In this document: positions 7,433 to 16,976 of the stretch, piece after piece | How the letters are laid out: every line of letters begins with the position of its first letter | How positions within the stretch are numbered: the first letter of the stretch is position 1 | Assembly (NCBI RefSeq): GCF_029968035.1 | Contig: NZ_JASCIQ010000013.1 | Location: 1-64,000, forward strand | From: Streptomyces cavernicola | Lineage (GTDB): Bacteria > Actinomycetota > Actinomycetes > Streptomycetales > Streptomycetaceae | Direction of reading: 5' to 3' | DNA length: 64,000 nucleotides | Notes under the pieces: model-generated | What the model was told of the DNA's origin: nothing | The model's input: only the letters and a program-made list of their open reading frames with translations | Databases searched by the model: none | Made by a program: the position numbers and the translations under genes

Positions 7433-9097
7433 ATGACCTACGCCATCACCCAGACCTGCTGCAGCGACGCCACCTGCGTCGCCGTGTGCCCGGTCAACTG
7501 CATCCACCCCACCCCGGAGGAGCGGGCCTTCGGCAGCACCGAGATGCTGCACATCGACCCGAAGGCCTGCATCGACTGCGGCGCCTGCGCCGACGCCTGC
7601 CCGGTGGACGCGATCTTCCCGGTGGACAGCCTGTTCCCGTCCCAGCGGGAGTACGCGCGGATCAACGCCGCGTACTACGAGGAGCGCGAGCCCGAACCGG
7701 CCGTCGACGGGCCGAACTTCCACGCCTGGGGCGAGCCGACGTTCGAGCGCAGCCTGCCCTCCGACTTCGGGCCGATCCGCGTCGCCGTCGTCGGCACCGG
7801 GCCCGCCGGGATGTACGCGGCCGAGGATCTGCTCCTGCACACCAACGCCGAGGTCACCCTGATCGACCGGCTGCCCGTCGCGGGCGGGCTCGTGCGGTAC
7901 GGGGTGGCGCCTGACCACCCGCGCACCAAGAAGGTCTCGGAGACGTTCGCCCGGTTCCACGACCACCCGCGGGTCCGGATGGCGCTCGGCATCGAGGTGG
8001 GCCGCGAGGTCACCACCGAGGAGATCGCCGCCCACCACGACGCCGTGATCTACGCGGTGGGCGCCTCCGCAGACCGTCAACTCGGCATCCCCGGCGAGGA
8101 GTTGACCGGAAGTATCGCCGCGGCCGCGTTCGTCGCCTGGTACAACGGCCACCCCGACACCGCCCCGGACGCCGTCGACCTGAACGCCGAGCGTGTGGTC
8201 GTCGTCGGCAACGGCAACGTCGCCCTCGACGTCGCCCGTATCCTCGTCGCCGACCCGGACGAGCTCGCCCGCACCGACATCGCCGACCACGCACTCGCCG
8301 CGCTGCGCACGAGCAAGGTCCGCGAGGTCGTGCTCCTCGGGCGGCGCGGCCCCGAGCACGCCGCGTACACCAAGTCGGAACTGCTCGCCCTCAAGCACCT
8401 GCCCGGCGTGGAGTTGGTCGTCGACGACGAGGACCCGCGCACCGCGGCGGCTGTCGACGCGGCCGTCGACGCGGCCGGGTCGCAGGGCAAGGCCGCTCTG
8501 CTCGCCGACGTCCGCCGCCGCACCACCGACTGGTCGGCCGCACCCGCCGCCGGACGCCGGATCGTCCTCCGCTTCCACTCGGAGCCGGTCGAGGCGACGG
8601 GCGAGACCGAGGTGCGGGGCGTACGCGTCTCCCAACAGGCCGACGGGGAACGGGAGATCGCGGCAGGGATGCTGCTGCGCGCCGTCGGCTACCGGGGCGT
8701 CGCCGTACCGGGGCTGCCCTTCGACGAGACCACCGGCGCCGTTCCGCACGAGCGCGGACGCGTGCGGGGGATGCCGGGGGCGTACGTCGTCGGCTGGATC
8801 AAGCGCGGCCCGTCCGGCGGGATCGGCGCCAACCGGACCTGCGCGGCCGAGACCGTCGGCACGCTGCTCGCCGACGCCGTGGCCGCCGCGCTGCCCGCGC
8901 CGAGCGGCACGCCCAAGGCGTTCCAGCGCCTCGCGCGCAGCCGCAACCGCCGCCTCGTGGACGCGCGCGGGCAGGCGGCGATCGACCGCGCGGAGATCGC
9001 CCGCGGCCGCCCCGACGGGCGCCCACGGGCGAAGCTGACGACGGTCGCGGAGCTGGTGTCGGCGGCGCGTGGCAGTCGGTGGTCGCTGACCCGATGA
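7433..9097 (+). CDS. fprB: Ferredoxin/ferredoxin-NADP reductase fusion (FprB-like)
   Basis: A 554-residue fusion. The N-terminal 65 residues form a 7Fe/4Fe-4S ferredoxin domain (QTCCSDATCVAVCPVNCIHP and CIDCGACADACPVDAI). An adrenodoxin-reductase-like FAD/NADP domain follows, with VAVVGTGPAGMYAAE for FAD and VVVVGNGNVALDVARIL for NADP binding, and GPSGGIGANR near the end. Mycobacterial FprB has the same order and length. It should move electrons from NADPH through its own cluster to a partner, here most likely the diiron oxygenase just upstream. A small GAGGCG-AGCC-CGCCTC hairpin overlaps the stop codon. Confidence 0.93.
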   Translation: MTYAITQTCCSDATCVAVCPVNCIHPTPEERAFGSTEMLHIDPKACIDCGACADACPVDAIFPVDSLFPSQREYARINAAYYEEREPEPAVDGPNFHAWGEPTFERSLPSDFGPIRVAVVGTGPAGMYAAEDLLLHTNAEVTLIDRLPVAGGLVRYGVAPDHPRTKKVSETFARFHDHPRVRMALGIEVGREVTTEEIAAHHDAVIYAVGASADRQLGIPGEELTGSIAAAAFVAWYNGHPDTAPDAVDLNAERVVVVGNGNVALDVARILVADPDELARTDIADHALAALRTSKVREVVLLGRRGPEHAAYTKSELLALKHLPGVELVVDDEDPRTAAAVDAAVDAAGSQGKAALLADVRRRTTDWSAAPAAGRRIVLRFHSEPVEATGETEVRGVRVSQQADGEREIAAGMLLRAVGYRGVAVPGLPFDETTGAVPHERGRVRGMPGAYVVGWIKRGPSGGIGANRTCAAETVGTLLADAVAAALPAPSGTPKAFQRLARSRNRRLVDARGQAAIDRAEIARGRPDGRPRAKLTTVAELVSAARGSRWSLTR

Positions 9098-9154
9098 GGC
9101 GAGCCCGCCTCGCGTAGGGGCAGCCCGGGGGCAATGTGACGGCGCACCGTGACA

Positions 9155-10069
9155 TCACATCTGCAGCCCCATCCCCACCGGCCGCCGGCGGTCTCCCGAC
9201 TCGACGGACGTCCAGAAGGACACGAGGGCGGCGGCCGTCTCCGCGGGGAACTCCACCTGGGGCGAATGGCTGCCGCCGGCGATCACGGTGCGGCGCGCGC
9301 CGAGCCGCGTCGCCATCGCGTCCTGCCACGTCACCGGCCAGGCGTAGTCCTCACTCCCGGAGACCACGTGCACGGGCAGACCTGCGGCGGCCAGCGCGTC
9401 CACGCGATCGGGTTCGACGAGAAGCTGGCGGCCTGCGGCCAGGAGTTGCCGCGGGTCCGTCCCGAACCAGCGCCGCCGCAGGAACTCCTCGACGTCCTGC
9501 GGGAGTTCGCCGTACCGCTCGATGCGGTGCAGCTCCTGCCACACCGTTTCCATGCCGACCGCGGGCAGTGCGCCGAGCAGGTGCTGAAGGCGGACCTGCT
9601 GCTCGGGGCAGACCGCTGCCGGGCCGGATGCGAGCAACGTCAACGAGGCCCAGGGGCAGGGCGCGGGCGCGACGTCCAGTACGGCGGCCCGGCCGATGAG
9701 GCCGCCGAGGGAGTGGCCGAGCAGATGGACGGCCGGGTGCGGTGCGCCGGCCGTGAGCGCAAGGGTCTGAGCCATCACATCGGCGGCCAACTCCCGCTGG
9801 GCGTACGCCGATTCGCTGCCGGGCCCGTCGCTCTCGTACTGCCCTCTCCCGTCCACCGCGACGGCCCGGAACCCGGCGGAGGCCAGCGGGGCGAGCAGCG
9901 GCAGGAAGTCCTCCTTGCTGCCGATGAAACCGGGCATCAGCAGCACGGTTCCCTGTTCCGAAGTGCCGGGCAGGGGGCGCGCGTCCAGGACCGCGAACGT
10001 GCCGCGAGCTGTGTTCAGGCTGTGCGCACGGCAGTTGGGCGCAAGGGCCAGGCTTGGGGGGCGACTCAT
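9155..10069 (-). CDS. Alpha/beta hydrolase
   Basis: About 304 residues. The alpha/beta-hydrolase core shows VLLMPGFIGSKEDFLPLL (oxyanion region), the nucleophile elbow LLGHSLGGLIGRA, the acid region VHVVSGSEDYAWP, and the late His in IAGGSHSPQVEFP. There is no signal peptide. The start at 10069 (MSRPPSLAL) is chosen over 10105 because the extra residues are not family-like. It is convergent with the FprB gene and lies downstream of the NsdA-like gene on the same strand, 82 bases apart. The substrate is unknown. Confidence 0.88.
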   Translation of the reverse strand: MSRPPSLALAPNCRAHSLNTARGTFAVLDARPLPGTSEQGTVLLMPGFIGSKEDFLPLLAPLASAGFRAVAVDGRGQYESDGPGSESAYAQRELAADVMAQTLALTAGAPHPAVHLLGHSLGGLIGRAAVLDVAPAPCPWASLTLLASGPAAVCPEQQVRLQHLLGALPAVGMETVWQELHRIERYGELPQDVEEFLRRRWFGTDPRQLLAAGRQLLVEPDRVDALAAAGLPVHVVSGSEDYAWPVTWQDAMATRLGARRTVIAGGSHSPQVEFPAETAAALVSFWTSVESGDRRRPVGMGLQM

Positions 10070-10151
10070 GCGCGGAGCGTACGACGCGCGGGCCACCGCC
10101 CCCAACCGGCGTCAACACCGCCCTGGCCCGCCCCTCGAACGCGCTACCCGA

Positions 10152-11642
10152 TCAGGCCGCGGTCGTCAGGGTGCGACCGAGCTTGCGCACGTCGCCGAGG
10201 TACGCGACGACGGCCGGCTCCCGCTGCCAGCGTTGCAGCGAACGGGAGTACAGGCGGAGGTAGTCGACGCCGCGCGCGGACTGCAGGCGGGTGAACAGGC
10301 CCAGGGACTCGCGTCCGAGGCGCAGGCTCTGGTCGAGGTCGCCGCGCTGGGCGTGCGCGGAGGCGAGCATCGAAAGCCGGATCCCGCGGGAGCGGGCGAA
10401 CGCGTCGCCGGGCATGGCACCTTGGGCCTGCCAGGCGAAGACCGCCCTGGGGTTGCCGAGGTCCCGGAAGAGCTCGACCGCGTCGGTGACGATGCGCTGC
10501 CGGTTGAAGAACTCGATCCACGCCAGGTCGGAGCCGCGGCCCCCACCGTCCTCGGCCTGCTCCTGCAAGTGCTCGGACCGGGCGAGGCAGCCGGACGCGG
10601 ACCGGGCGTCACCGGAGCGGGCGTGCGCCCGAGCTTCGATGAGCTTGGCGAAGCCGCGCACCCGCGGGTCGGCGTCGGGGACCCGCTCGTACGCCCCCTG
10701 CGCCATGTCGATCGCCTGGGAGGCGAAGCCGCGCATCAGGGCCTGCATCGCCATGGTGGTGAGGATGTACGCCCCCAGGCCCTCGTCGCCGGCGGCGCGG
10801 GCGAGCCGGAGGGCCTGGATGTAGTGGCGCTGGGCGGCCTGGTGCTCTCCCGCGTCGAACGCGGTCCAGCCCGCCAGCCGCGCCATCTGAGAGGTCACCG
10901 AGAAGAGTTCACGCCCGATGGCGTCGGTGTAGCGGCCGCGCAGCAACGGCGAGACACGCTCGTCGAGATACGCGGTGATCGAACGCGACTTGGTGGCCGC
11001 ACCGCCGAAACGGGAGTCCCAGCGGCGGGCCGAATCGGCGACCTCCCGCAACTCCTCGATGTGCGCCCTCCCGACGGGGAGGCGGCCGCCCGGCGCGAGC
11101 ACGGGCTCGGCGGCCATCGCCCCGGCCGCCGGGAGGCCGCCTGACGCCGGCTCGGCCGGGCTGACCAGCCAGCGGGTGACGGGTTCGGAGAACGCCGAGG
11201 CCGCGAAGGGCGTGGCGGCCAGAAAGTTCCGTCGGTTCAAGGTGCTCCAATACGTAGTCATCTCGCTGAGCGCCTGCGGCTGTTCACGGGGGAAGCGCAG
11301 TCCGGCGTCCAGGTCCTCTCCGCCGGCGTTTCCCGACCGTCGGAGCCGGCCACAACCTTCCATGCCGATGTCCGCGAGCCCGACCGGCCTGCCGAGGCGT
11401 TCGGCGAGAACCACACAAATGAGGTCGGGCACCGGCCAGCGTGGACGCATGCCCCGGCGGCACCAGTTGGCGACCGACGTGTGCGTGTAGTCGCTGTGGA
11501 CGCCACGCTCGGTGCACAACTGGTTGAGGCGATGGGCGAAGCCCTTGCGGCTGATGCCGCATTCCCCGATGAGGGCCTCCAGCCGGAGGTTCTCCGGCCG
11601 GGCGCCCCTCTTGGCTTCGGCCCCCGTGAGCGGTGTGGACAT
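10152..11642 (-). CDS. nsdA: NsdA-like HTH/TPR regulator
   Basis: 496 residues. The N-terminal 80 residues contain an XRE-like helix-turn-helix (RKGFAHRLNQLCTERG then YTHTSVANWCRRG). A pseudo-twin-arginine segment, STLNRRNFLAATPFAASAF, comes at about residue 145. A long all-helical TPR-type region fills the rest (YIQALRLARAAGDEGLGAYIL and repeated similar helices). Length and layout match NsdA, a negative regulator of differentiation and antibiotic production in S. coelicolor. The symbol is tentative because paralogues share the architecture. GGAGGAGG before the ATG at 11642 fixes the start. Confidence 0.75.
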   Translation of the reverse strand: MSTPLTGAEAKRGARPENLRLEALIGECGISRKGFAHRLNQLCTERGVHSDYTHTSVANWCRRGMRPRWPVPDLICVVLAERLGRPVGLADIGMEGCGRLRRSGNAGGEDLDAGLRFPREQPQALSEMTTYWSTLNRRNFLAATPFAASAFSEPVTRWLVSPAEPASGGLPAAGAMAAEPVLAPGGRLPVGRAHIEELREVADSARRWDSRFGGAATKSRSITAYLDERVSPLLRGRYTDAIGRELFSVTSQMARLAGWTAFDAGEHQAAQRHYIQALRLARAAGDEGLGAYILTTMAMQALMRGFASQAIDMAQGAYERVPDADPRVRGFAKLIEARAHARSGDARSASGCLARSEHLQEQAEDGGGRGSDLAWIEFFNRQRIVTDAVELFRDLGNPRAVFAWQAQGAMPGDAFARSRGIRLSMLASAHAQRGDLDQSLRLGRESLGLFTRLQSARGVDYLRLYSRSLQRWQREPAVVAYLGDVRKLGRTLTTAA

Positions 11643-11822
11643 GCGGGCCACCTCCTCCGCGGTTCCCGCGGGCGCTGCGGCCCTCGGCTCCAACTCAAGT
11701 GTAGGGCCGGGGAGTTGACGTGAGCCCGCCCCGCAATTCGTGAGCCTCCCTGTGAGCCCTGTGCCTGGTTCGGCCGGCTTGCTCTTCTGATGACAGAGCA
11801 GAACCGGAAGGAGGAACGGATC

Positions 11823-12134
11823 ATGGCTGAACCGGAATTCGAGTGCGGAGGCCGCCCTCGCGAGGGCCGTGCCACGGTCGGGCGGGCCAGGAGGGGAGCC
11901 TCGTCGCGGCCACGCTGCTTCCCTCGCCGGACCGTGGCGCTGGTGGCGGCGTTCACACCCGTGGTGGAGCAACTCCCGGTGCCCTGGTACGTGATCGTCG
12001 GAATCCTGGCGGGCCTCGGCGCCCTCTGCGGACGCTGCGGGTGCGGGTCAACAGGCCAGGAGGCCGACTGCTTCACGGAACCCGCCCGGCCCCGCAGTTC
12101 AACCACGTTGCCGCGCACGGAAAGCCCCCGATAA
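11823..12134 (+). CDS. Small hypothetical protein with one membrane segment
   Basis: A 103-residue frame preceded by a good ribosome site (GGAAGGAGGAACGGATC before ATG). The N-terminal half is Arg/Gly-rich. One hydrophobic helix (VPWYVIVGILAGLGALC) is followed by a Cys-rich stretch (GRCGCG) and a low-complexity tail. It is divergent from the nsdA-like gene. I recognise no family. The ribosome site is the main support, and an overlapping frame from 11843 cannot be excluded. Confidence 0.45.
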   Translation: MAEPEFECGGRPREGRATVGRARRGASSRPRCFPRRTVALVAAFTPVVEQLPVPWYVIVGILAGLGALCGRCGCGSTGQEADCFTEPARPRSSTTLPRTESPR

Positions 12135-12246
12135 AGTCATCGACGTGACTGCCGGGTCGGCCATGTGCCACAGACGAGTCGGGTTCCCGGCCCCGGCTTG
12201 AGCGCGAGGCGGGCACGAGCCCCGCCCCCATCCTCCGCGTCCCTCG

Positions 12247-12278
12247 TTTCCCGTACGTAATTCCCGTATGTACGGGAA
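12247..12278. promoter_or_regulatory. Orphan palindromic operator
   Basis: TTCCCGTATGTACGGGAA at 12261-12278 has perfect 8-base arms, and a further half-site TTCCCGTACG lies at 12248-12257. It directly abuts the VOC remnant and no intact gene starts from it. The TetR gene at 12538-13116 is convergent and its own operators have a different sequence. Confidence 0.5.
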
Positions 12279-12497
12279 TCCCCCGTCCAGTCCCAGCACT
12301 ACGCCTTCCTCGTCCCCGAGGAGCAGTTCGACGGCATGATCGCCCGCCTCGAAACCGTCGGCGTCACCTACTACGCCGATCCGGGCCACACCCAACCCGC
12401 CCAGATCAACCGCCTGTTCGGCGGCCGCGGCGCCTACTTCGACGACCCCGACGGCCACAACATGGAGATCATGACGCGGCCTTGCGTGCGGCCGTAG
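12279..12497 (+). pseudogene. VOC (glyoxalase/bleomycin-resistance) family C-terminal remnant
   Basis: In the frame ending at the TAG of 12495-12497 the translation contains SQHYAFLVPEEQFDGMIARL, GVTYYADPGH and GGRGAYFDDPDGHNMEIMTR. This is the second half of a VOC-superfamily domain, including the terminal metal-binding Glu (NMEIMTRP). The first half is absent. An in-frame stop lies at 12258-12260 and no start codon or ribosome site precedes the fragment. It is too degraded to appear as a normal ORF. Codon usage still matches the neighbours, suggesting a fairly recent deletion. Confidence 0.8.
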
Positions 12498-12537
12498 GGG
12501 GCGGTTCGGCGGGGGCGAATGAGCGGCGGGCCTGGTT

Positions 12538-13116
12538 TCAGCCCGCCAAGATCCCCGCGACAACCTCCCGCACAGCCCCCGGCTGCGGCCGCGCGCCTGT
12601 CCGGTCCGCAAAGAGCAAATGCCCCGTACCGACGACGGCCGGCGCCAGCATCCGCACATCGGCGCCGGCCGTCAGCCGGCCGAGGTCGCGTTCGGCGGCG
12701 AGGTAGGCCGCGAACATCGTCGTGGCCTCGGTGAGGAGGGGGACGCCCGTCGGCGTGGTCCGGCGCAGCCGTGCCCGCAGGGCGTCGCGTGACGTGACGA
12801 GCCCGACCATCGCCACGGCCACCGAGCCGAACAGCTCCGCCAGTTCCTCGGCGACGTTGTCGACCACCGTGCCCGTCCCTGCCGCCGCGCACAGCGCCTC
12901 GGACCGCGCCTCCAGGCGGCGGACGCGGTCGAGGACGAGGTCGGCGAGGAACGCGTCGAAGTCCTCGAAGTGGCGGTGCAGGACGCCCTTCGCGCACCCC
13001 GCCTCCGTGGTGACGGCCCGGCTGGTCAGAGCGTTGGGCCCGTCCCGCAGCAGTACCCGCTCCGCCGCGTCGAAGAGCTGCTCGCGTACGTCGCGGATGG
13101 CGACCCCTGTCGGCAC
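12538..13116 (-). CDS. TetR family transcriptional regulator
   Basis: About 192 residues. The N-terminal helix-turn-helix is REQLFDAAERVLLRDGPNALTSRAVTTEAGCAKGVLHRHFEDFDAFL, here quoted in pieces: DAAERVLLRDG, SRAVTTEAG and GVLHRHFEDFDAF. The remaining helices form the ligand-binding domain. The GTG at 13116 has GAGG upstream. It is divergent from the methyltransferase gene, and two tandem palindromes lie between the two starts, so it very likely represses that gene and possibly itself. Confidence 0.92.
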   Translation of the reverse strand: MPTGVAIRDVREQLFDAAERVLLRDGPNALTSRAVTTEAGCAKGVLHRHFEDFDAFLADLVLDRVRRLEARSEALCAAAGTGTVVDNVAEELAELFGSVAVAMVGLVTSRDALRARLRRTTPTGVPLLTEATTMFAAYLAAERDLGRLTAGADVRMLAPAVVGTGHLLFADRTGARPQPGAVREVVAGILAG

Positions 13117-13165
13117 CGTGGAGACCTCTTTCGCTGCTCGGTCTGAGTGAACCCTGGGCGAGCCC

Positions 13166-13200
13166 TTGGTGAGTGGGCATGTGCCCACTACAGTGGGCGC

Positions 13201-13209
<9 letters not shown>
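13166..13209 (+). promoter_or_regulatory. Leaderless promoter with tandem TetR operators
   Basis: TTGGTG (13166-13171) and TACAGT (13189-13194) are separated by 17 bases, which places the start at the A of the methyltransferase ATG (13201). Operator 1, AGTGGGCATGTGCCCACT (13172-13189), fills the spacer. Operator 2, AGTGGGCGCATGCCCACT (13192-13209), covers the transcription and translation start. The centres are 20 bases apart, or two helical turns. Confidence 0.75.
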
Positions 13210-14046
<837 letters not shown>

Positions 14047-14067
14047 CGGCCAGTTGGGGGTGACGGG

Positions 14068-14973
14068 CTAGAGCTGGCGCAAGTAGTCCCGCAGGGTGCG
14101 CGCGACCTGGGCCATCAGCGCCTCCGCGCCCGGCTGGGCCTGCGCGGGCACCCGGGACTCCGTGAGCACCGCGACCGCGAAGGCCTGACCGTCGGAGTGC
14201 TCCACCACGCCGATCTCGTGCCGCAGATTGAGCAGCGTTGCCGTCTTCGACGACCAGGTCGTCGCATCGGAGGCGAAGTCCGGGGAGAGCCGCTGCCGCA
14301 GCACGTTGTGCGCGAGCAGCTCCCGCAGCCGCGCCGCCGACTCGGCCGGGATCCGCGACGGCCGCCACAGGGCCTGCAGCAGGTCCACGTACGCGCGTGC
14401 GCTGCCGTTGCTGGCGTGCGTGATGTCGAGCTGCGGCACTCGATGGCTGCTCCCGCCCGTGCCCGAGTCGATCGCGAGGGCGTGCGCGAGATGCGCCTGC
14501 GCGGCGTCGAACCGCTCGGCCGGAGTGTCGGCGAGCTCGCGCATGCTGTGCCGTACGGTGATGCCGCTGATCCCGAACTCGCCCAGGAGTCCGGCCACTT
14601 GGTCCGGCGGTGTGAGGTCGAAAAGTGCCTCGGCGGCCGCGCTGTCGCTGAGACACGTACTGAGGTACAGGAGGTCGTCGACCGCGATCCGCACGGGATG
14701 CCGGAAGCGGCTGATGCCCGTGGGGCCCGGCGTCGTGACGCGCCCCGGCCGGACGCCGAGGGGCGTCGAGCCGTCGAGTTCGCCGCGCCGGATGCGTTCC
14801 ACCGTGGCCAACGCGAGCGCCACCTTGACGAGGGACGACGACGGCAGCGGCGTGTCCGGCTCGATCCCCAGCTCCGCGCCCGTATCCAGATCGCGTACGA
14901 GCATGCGGGCGCGCAGACCGCCCTCGTCGAGCAACTCCCGCATCTCGCGCAGGAGTTTCTCGGGGCTGTTCAT
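14068..14973 (-). CDS. blaB: BlaB-like serine beta-lactamase-fold regulatory protein
   Basis: A 301-residue class A beta-lactamase-like protein without a signal peptide, hence cytoplasmic. The active-site S47-L-V-K50 lies in PLPSSSLVKVALA. STCLSDSAAAEAL replaces the SDN loop, and WSSKTATLL resembles the KTG box. Its start overlaps the LysR gene stop by ATGA (14970-14973). In S. cacaoi, blaB lies downstream of the LysR gene blaA and both are needed to induce beta-lactamase blaL, which is divergent. The same order is present here, so I use that name. A hydrolytic role cannot be excluded. Confidence 0.8.
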   Translation of the reverse strand: MNSPEKLLREMRELLDEGGLRARMLVRDLDTGAELGIEPDTPLPSSSLVKVALALATVERIRRGELDGSTPLGVRPGRVTTPGPTGISRFRHPVRIAVDDLLYLSTCLSDSAAAEALFDLTPPDQVAGLLGEFGISGITVRHSMRELADTPAERFDAAQAHLAHALAIDSGTGGSSHRVPQLDITHASNGSARAYVDLLQALWRPSRIPAESAARLRELLAHNVLRQRLSPDFASDATTWSSKTATLLNLRHEIGVVEHSDGQAFAVAVLTESRVPAQAQPGAEALMAQVARTLRDYLRQL

Positions 14974-15929
14974 GAGGTGACCTCGTACGTCGGTGCCGAT
15001 TCGGGGCGTCCGCCGACAGGAGTGAGGGAGGGCGTGGCGGCGGTGAGGCAGCGGGCTATCGCGTCGCCCAACTGCTCCTGCATCTGCTGCGGCCGCTCAT
15101 CCGCGGCGGCCGTGAGGGCGAAGCCGCGTACCAGGCTCGCCTCGCCCAACGGCCGCCAGCGCAGGCCGAGTTCGGCGGCCTGGGCGGGTGAACAGACCAA
15201 CAGGTCGCGCGAGCACAGGACTTCAGCGGCGGCCGTCGGCAGGTCCGCGCCCACGGCGAGCTGCGCGGGCCGCAGGCCGACCGCGTCGCGCAGCCGGGTC
15301 AGCGGATCGCGGATGTGCGGCACGTCGTCCTCCGGCTGCACCCACACCCGGCGGGCCGGACCGGCACCCGTACGCCCCACACGCAGCGTCTCCAGATACA
15401 CGCGCCGCACCCCGGGGTCCGCGGCCGCGGCCACGCCGAGCGGCACCGACCAGGTGGCGTCCCGCTCCGGCACGGCGAGCAGCGCGGCCCGCACCTGCTG
15501 GGCGTGGAGCAGGTCGCTGCGCTCGGCGGGACCGGCGACGCGCAGGTCGAGCGTGACGCCGTGCCCGCGCGCCTCGGCCACCAGACGGGCCAGATTGGCG
15601 GCGGGGCAGATTCCGGGCACCGCGAGCCGCCACGGTTTGCGGCGCGCCGCCTCCGCCTCGTGCAGCAGCACATCGGCCGCCTGCACGAGGCGGCGCGCGG
15701 CGGGCAGCATGTCCCGGCCGAACGGCGTGAGCAGCGCGCGCCGCGCCGTCCGCTCGAACAGCCGCTCCCCGAAGTGCTCTTCGAGCGCCGCCACCCGTCG
15801 GCTGGCCACCGGCTGCGAAAGGCGCGCGGCCGCCGCGCCCACGGTGAAACTTCCGCACTCGCTCACGGCGATGAACGCCCGGCACGCCCCCACGAGATCC
15901 ACGGACCGGACCCTATGCGAGATCGGCAT
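14970..15929 (-). CDS. blaA: LysR family regulator of the beta-lactamase gene (BlaA-like)
   Basis: About 319 residues. The N-terminal winged helix includes [21 protein letters not shown] and [19 protein letters not shown]. The C-terminal half is the substrate-binding-like domain. It is translationally coupled (ATGA) to the blaB-like gene and divergent from the class A beta-lactamase gene 56 bases away. The start is uncertain: the ATGs at 15929 and 15959 lack ribosome sites, and a downstream GTG starting at [10 protein letters not shown] has AGGG before it. An inverted repeat at 15916-15938 overlaps this start region. Confidence 0.82.
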   Translation of the reverse strand: MPISHRVRSVDLVGACRAFIAVSECGSFTVGAAAARLSQPVASRRVAALEEHFGERLFERTARRALLTPFGRDMLPAARRLVQAADVLLHEAEAARRKPWRLAVPGICPAANLARLVAEARGHGVTLDLRVAGPAERSDLLHAQQVRAALLAVPERDATWSVPLGVAAAADPGVRRVYLETLRVGRTGAGPARRVWVQPEDDVPHIRDPLTRLRDAVGLRPAQLAVGADLPTAAAEVLCSRDLLVCSPAQAAELGLRWRPLGEASLVRGFALTAAADERPQQMQEQLGDAIARCLTAATPSLTPVGGRPESAPTYEVTS

Positions 15930-15938
15930 GGAATCGCA
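15916..15938. promoter_or_regulatory. Inverted repeat at the blaA-like/blaL-like junction
   Basis: TGCGA (15916-15920) and TCGCA (15934-15938) are separated by 13 bases, a spacing compatible with a LysR-type site. It overlaps the 5' end of the LysR gene and lies about 50 bases before the beta-lactamase start. Confidence 0.4.
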
Positions 15939-15985
15939 CGGGAACGTATTGGACCGCATGGCAGGGCGCCGGTGAGAGTCACCCC

Positions 15986-16972
15986 ATGACCCCTTCACCT
16001 TCACCGCACACTCGTTTACGGCACACCATGCACCGCGCGGCCCTCGCACTCGCCGCGCTCGTCCTCGTACCCCTCACGGCCTGCGGCGGCCAGGACGAGA
16101 CGCCGAAGAAGGGCGGAGCGACACCGGCCTCGGCGGCCGGGAAGGCCACCCCTAAGGCGACCGACAAGACCGGCAACCCTCAACAGGCCGCCGCAGCAAA
16201 GAAGTTCAAGCAGCTGGAGCGCAGGTACGACGCCCGCGTCGGTGTCTACGCGATCGACACCGGAACCGGCCGCGAGGTCGCGTACAACGACCGCGAACGC
16301 TTCTCGTACGCCTCCACGTTCAAGGCCCTCGCCGCGGGCGCGGTGCTGCGCAAGCACGACGACCGGGGCATGGAGCGCCTGGTCCGCTATGAGAAGAGCG
16401 ACCTGGTCGACGCGTCCCCCGTCACCGAGAAGCACGTCGAGACCGGCATGACCCTGCGCGAACTCTGCGACGCGGCCGTCCGCTACAGCGACAACACCGC
16501 CGCCAACCTGCTCCTCGAAGACCTGGGCGGCCCCAAGGGGCTCGACGGCCTCCTTGAGGAGCTCGGCGACGACGTGACGCGGATGGAGCGCGACGAGCCG
16601 GGCCTCAGCGTCTGGGACCCGGACAGCGACCGCGACACCACCAGCCCCCGCGCCTTCGCCGAGGACCTGCGCGCCTATGTGCTCGGCGACGCCCTCGGCA
16701 AGCGTGACCGCGCCCAGCTGACGAAGTGGCTGCGCACCAACGTCACCGGGGCCGAGCTCATCCCTGCCGGCCTGCCCGAGGGCTGGGTCGTCGGCGACAA
16801 GAGCGGCATGGGCAGCAACTACGGCATCCGCAACGACATCGCGGTGGTGTGGCGCCCGGACGAGGCCCCGCTCGTCGTCGCCGTCCTGACCAACCGGACC
16901 GAGGAAGCCGCCGAGCACGAGAACGCCCTGGTCGCCGACGCGGCCGCGGTGGTCGCGGGCGCGCTGAAGTAG
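15986..16972 (+). CDS. blaL: Class A beta-lactamase, lipoprotein
   Basis: A 328-residue secreted enzyme. The signal peptide ends in a lipobox, LTAC, with Cys33, so it should be membrane-anchored; a Lys/Ala/Pro linker follows to about residue 70. Catalytic motifs are S110-T-F-K113, S168-D-N170, and K272-S-G274. The omega-loop motif reads E204-P-G-L-S208, so the residue equivalent to Ambler Asn170, which helps hold the deacylation water, is Ser. It hydrolyses beta-lactams. The LysR gene is divergent. GGTGAG nine bases before the ATG is the likely ribosome site. Confidence 0.93.
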   Translation: MTPSPSPHTRLRHTMHRAALALAALVLVPLTACGGQDETPKKGGATPASAAGKATPKATDKTGNPQQAAAAKKFKQLERRYDARVGVYAIDTGTGREVAYNDRERFSYASTFKALAAGAVLRKHDDRGMERLVRYEKSDLVDASPVTEKHVETGMTLRELCDAAVRYSDNTAANLLLEDLGGPKGLDGLLEELGDDVTRMERDEPGLSVWDPDSDRDTTSPRAFAEDLRAYVLGDALGKRDRAQLTKWLRTNVTGAELIPAGLPEGWVVGDKSGMGSNYGIRNDIAVVWRPDEAPLVVAVLTNRTEEAAEHENALVADAAAVVAGALK

Positions 16973-16976
16973 GCAG

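Noticed and set aside
6434..8749. A 771-codon reverse-strand frame opposite the oxygenase and reductase genes
   Set aside because: It is antisense to two clear enzymes, is rich in Gly/Arg/Asp/Val without domains, and is a normal by-product of high GC codon use.
6413..9097. Antibiotic gene cluster around the AurF-like oxygenase
   Set aside because: No polyketide synthase, peptide synthetase or tailoring cluster lies next to it; the neighbours are GPx, hydrolase and regulator genes.
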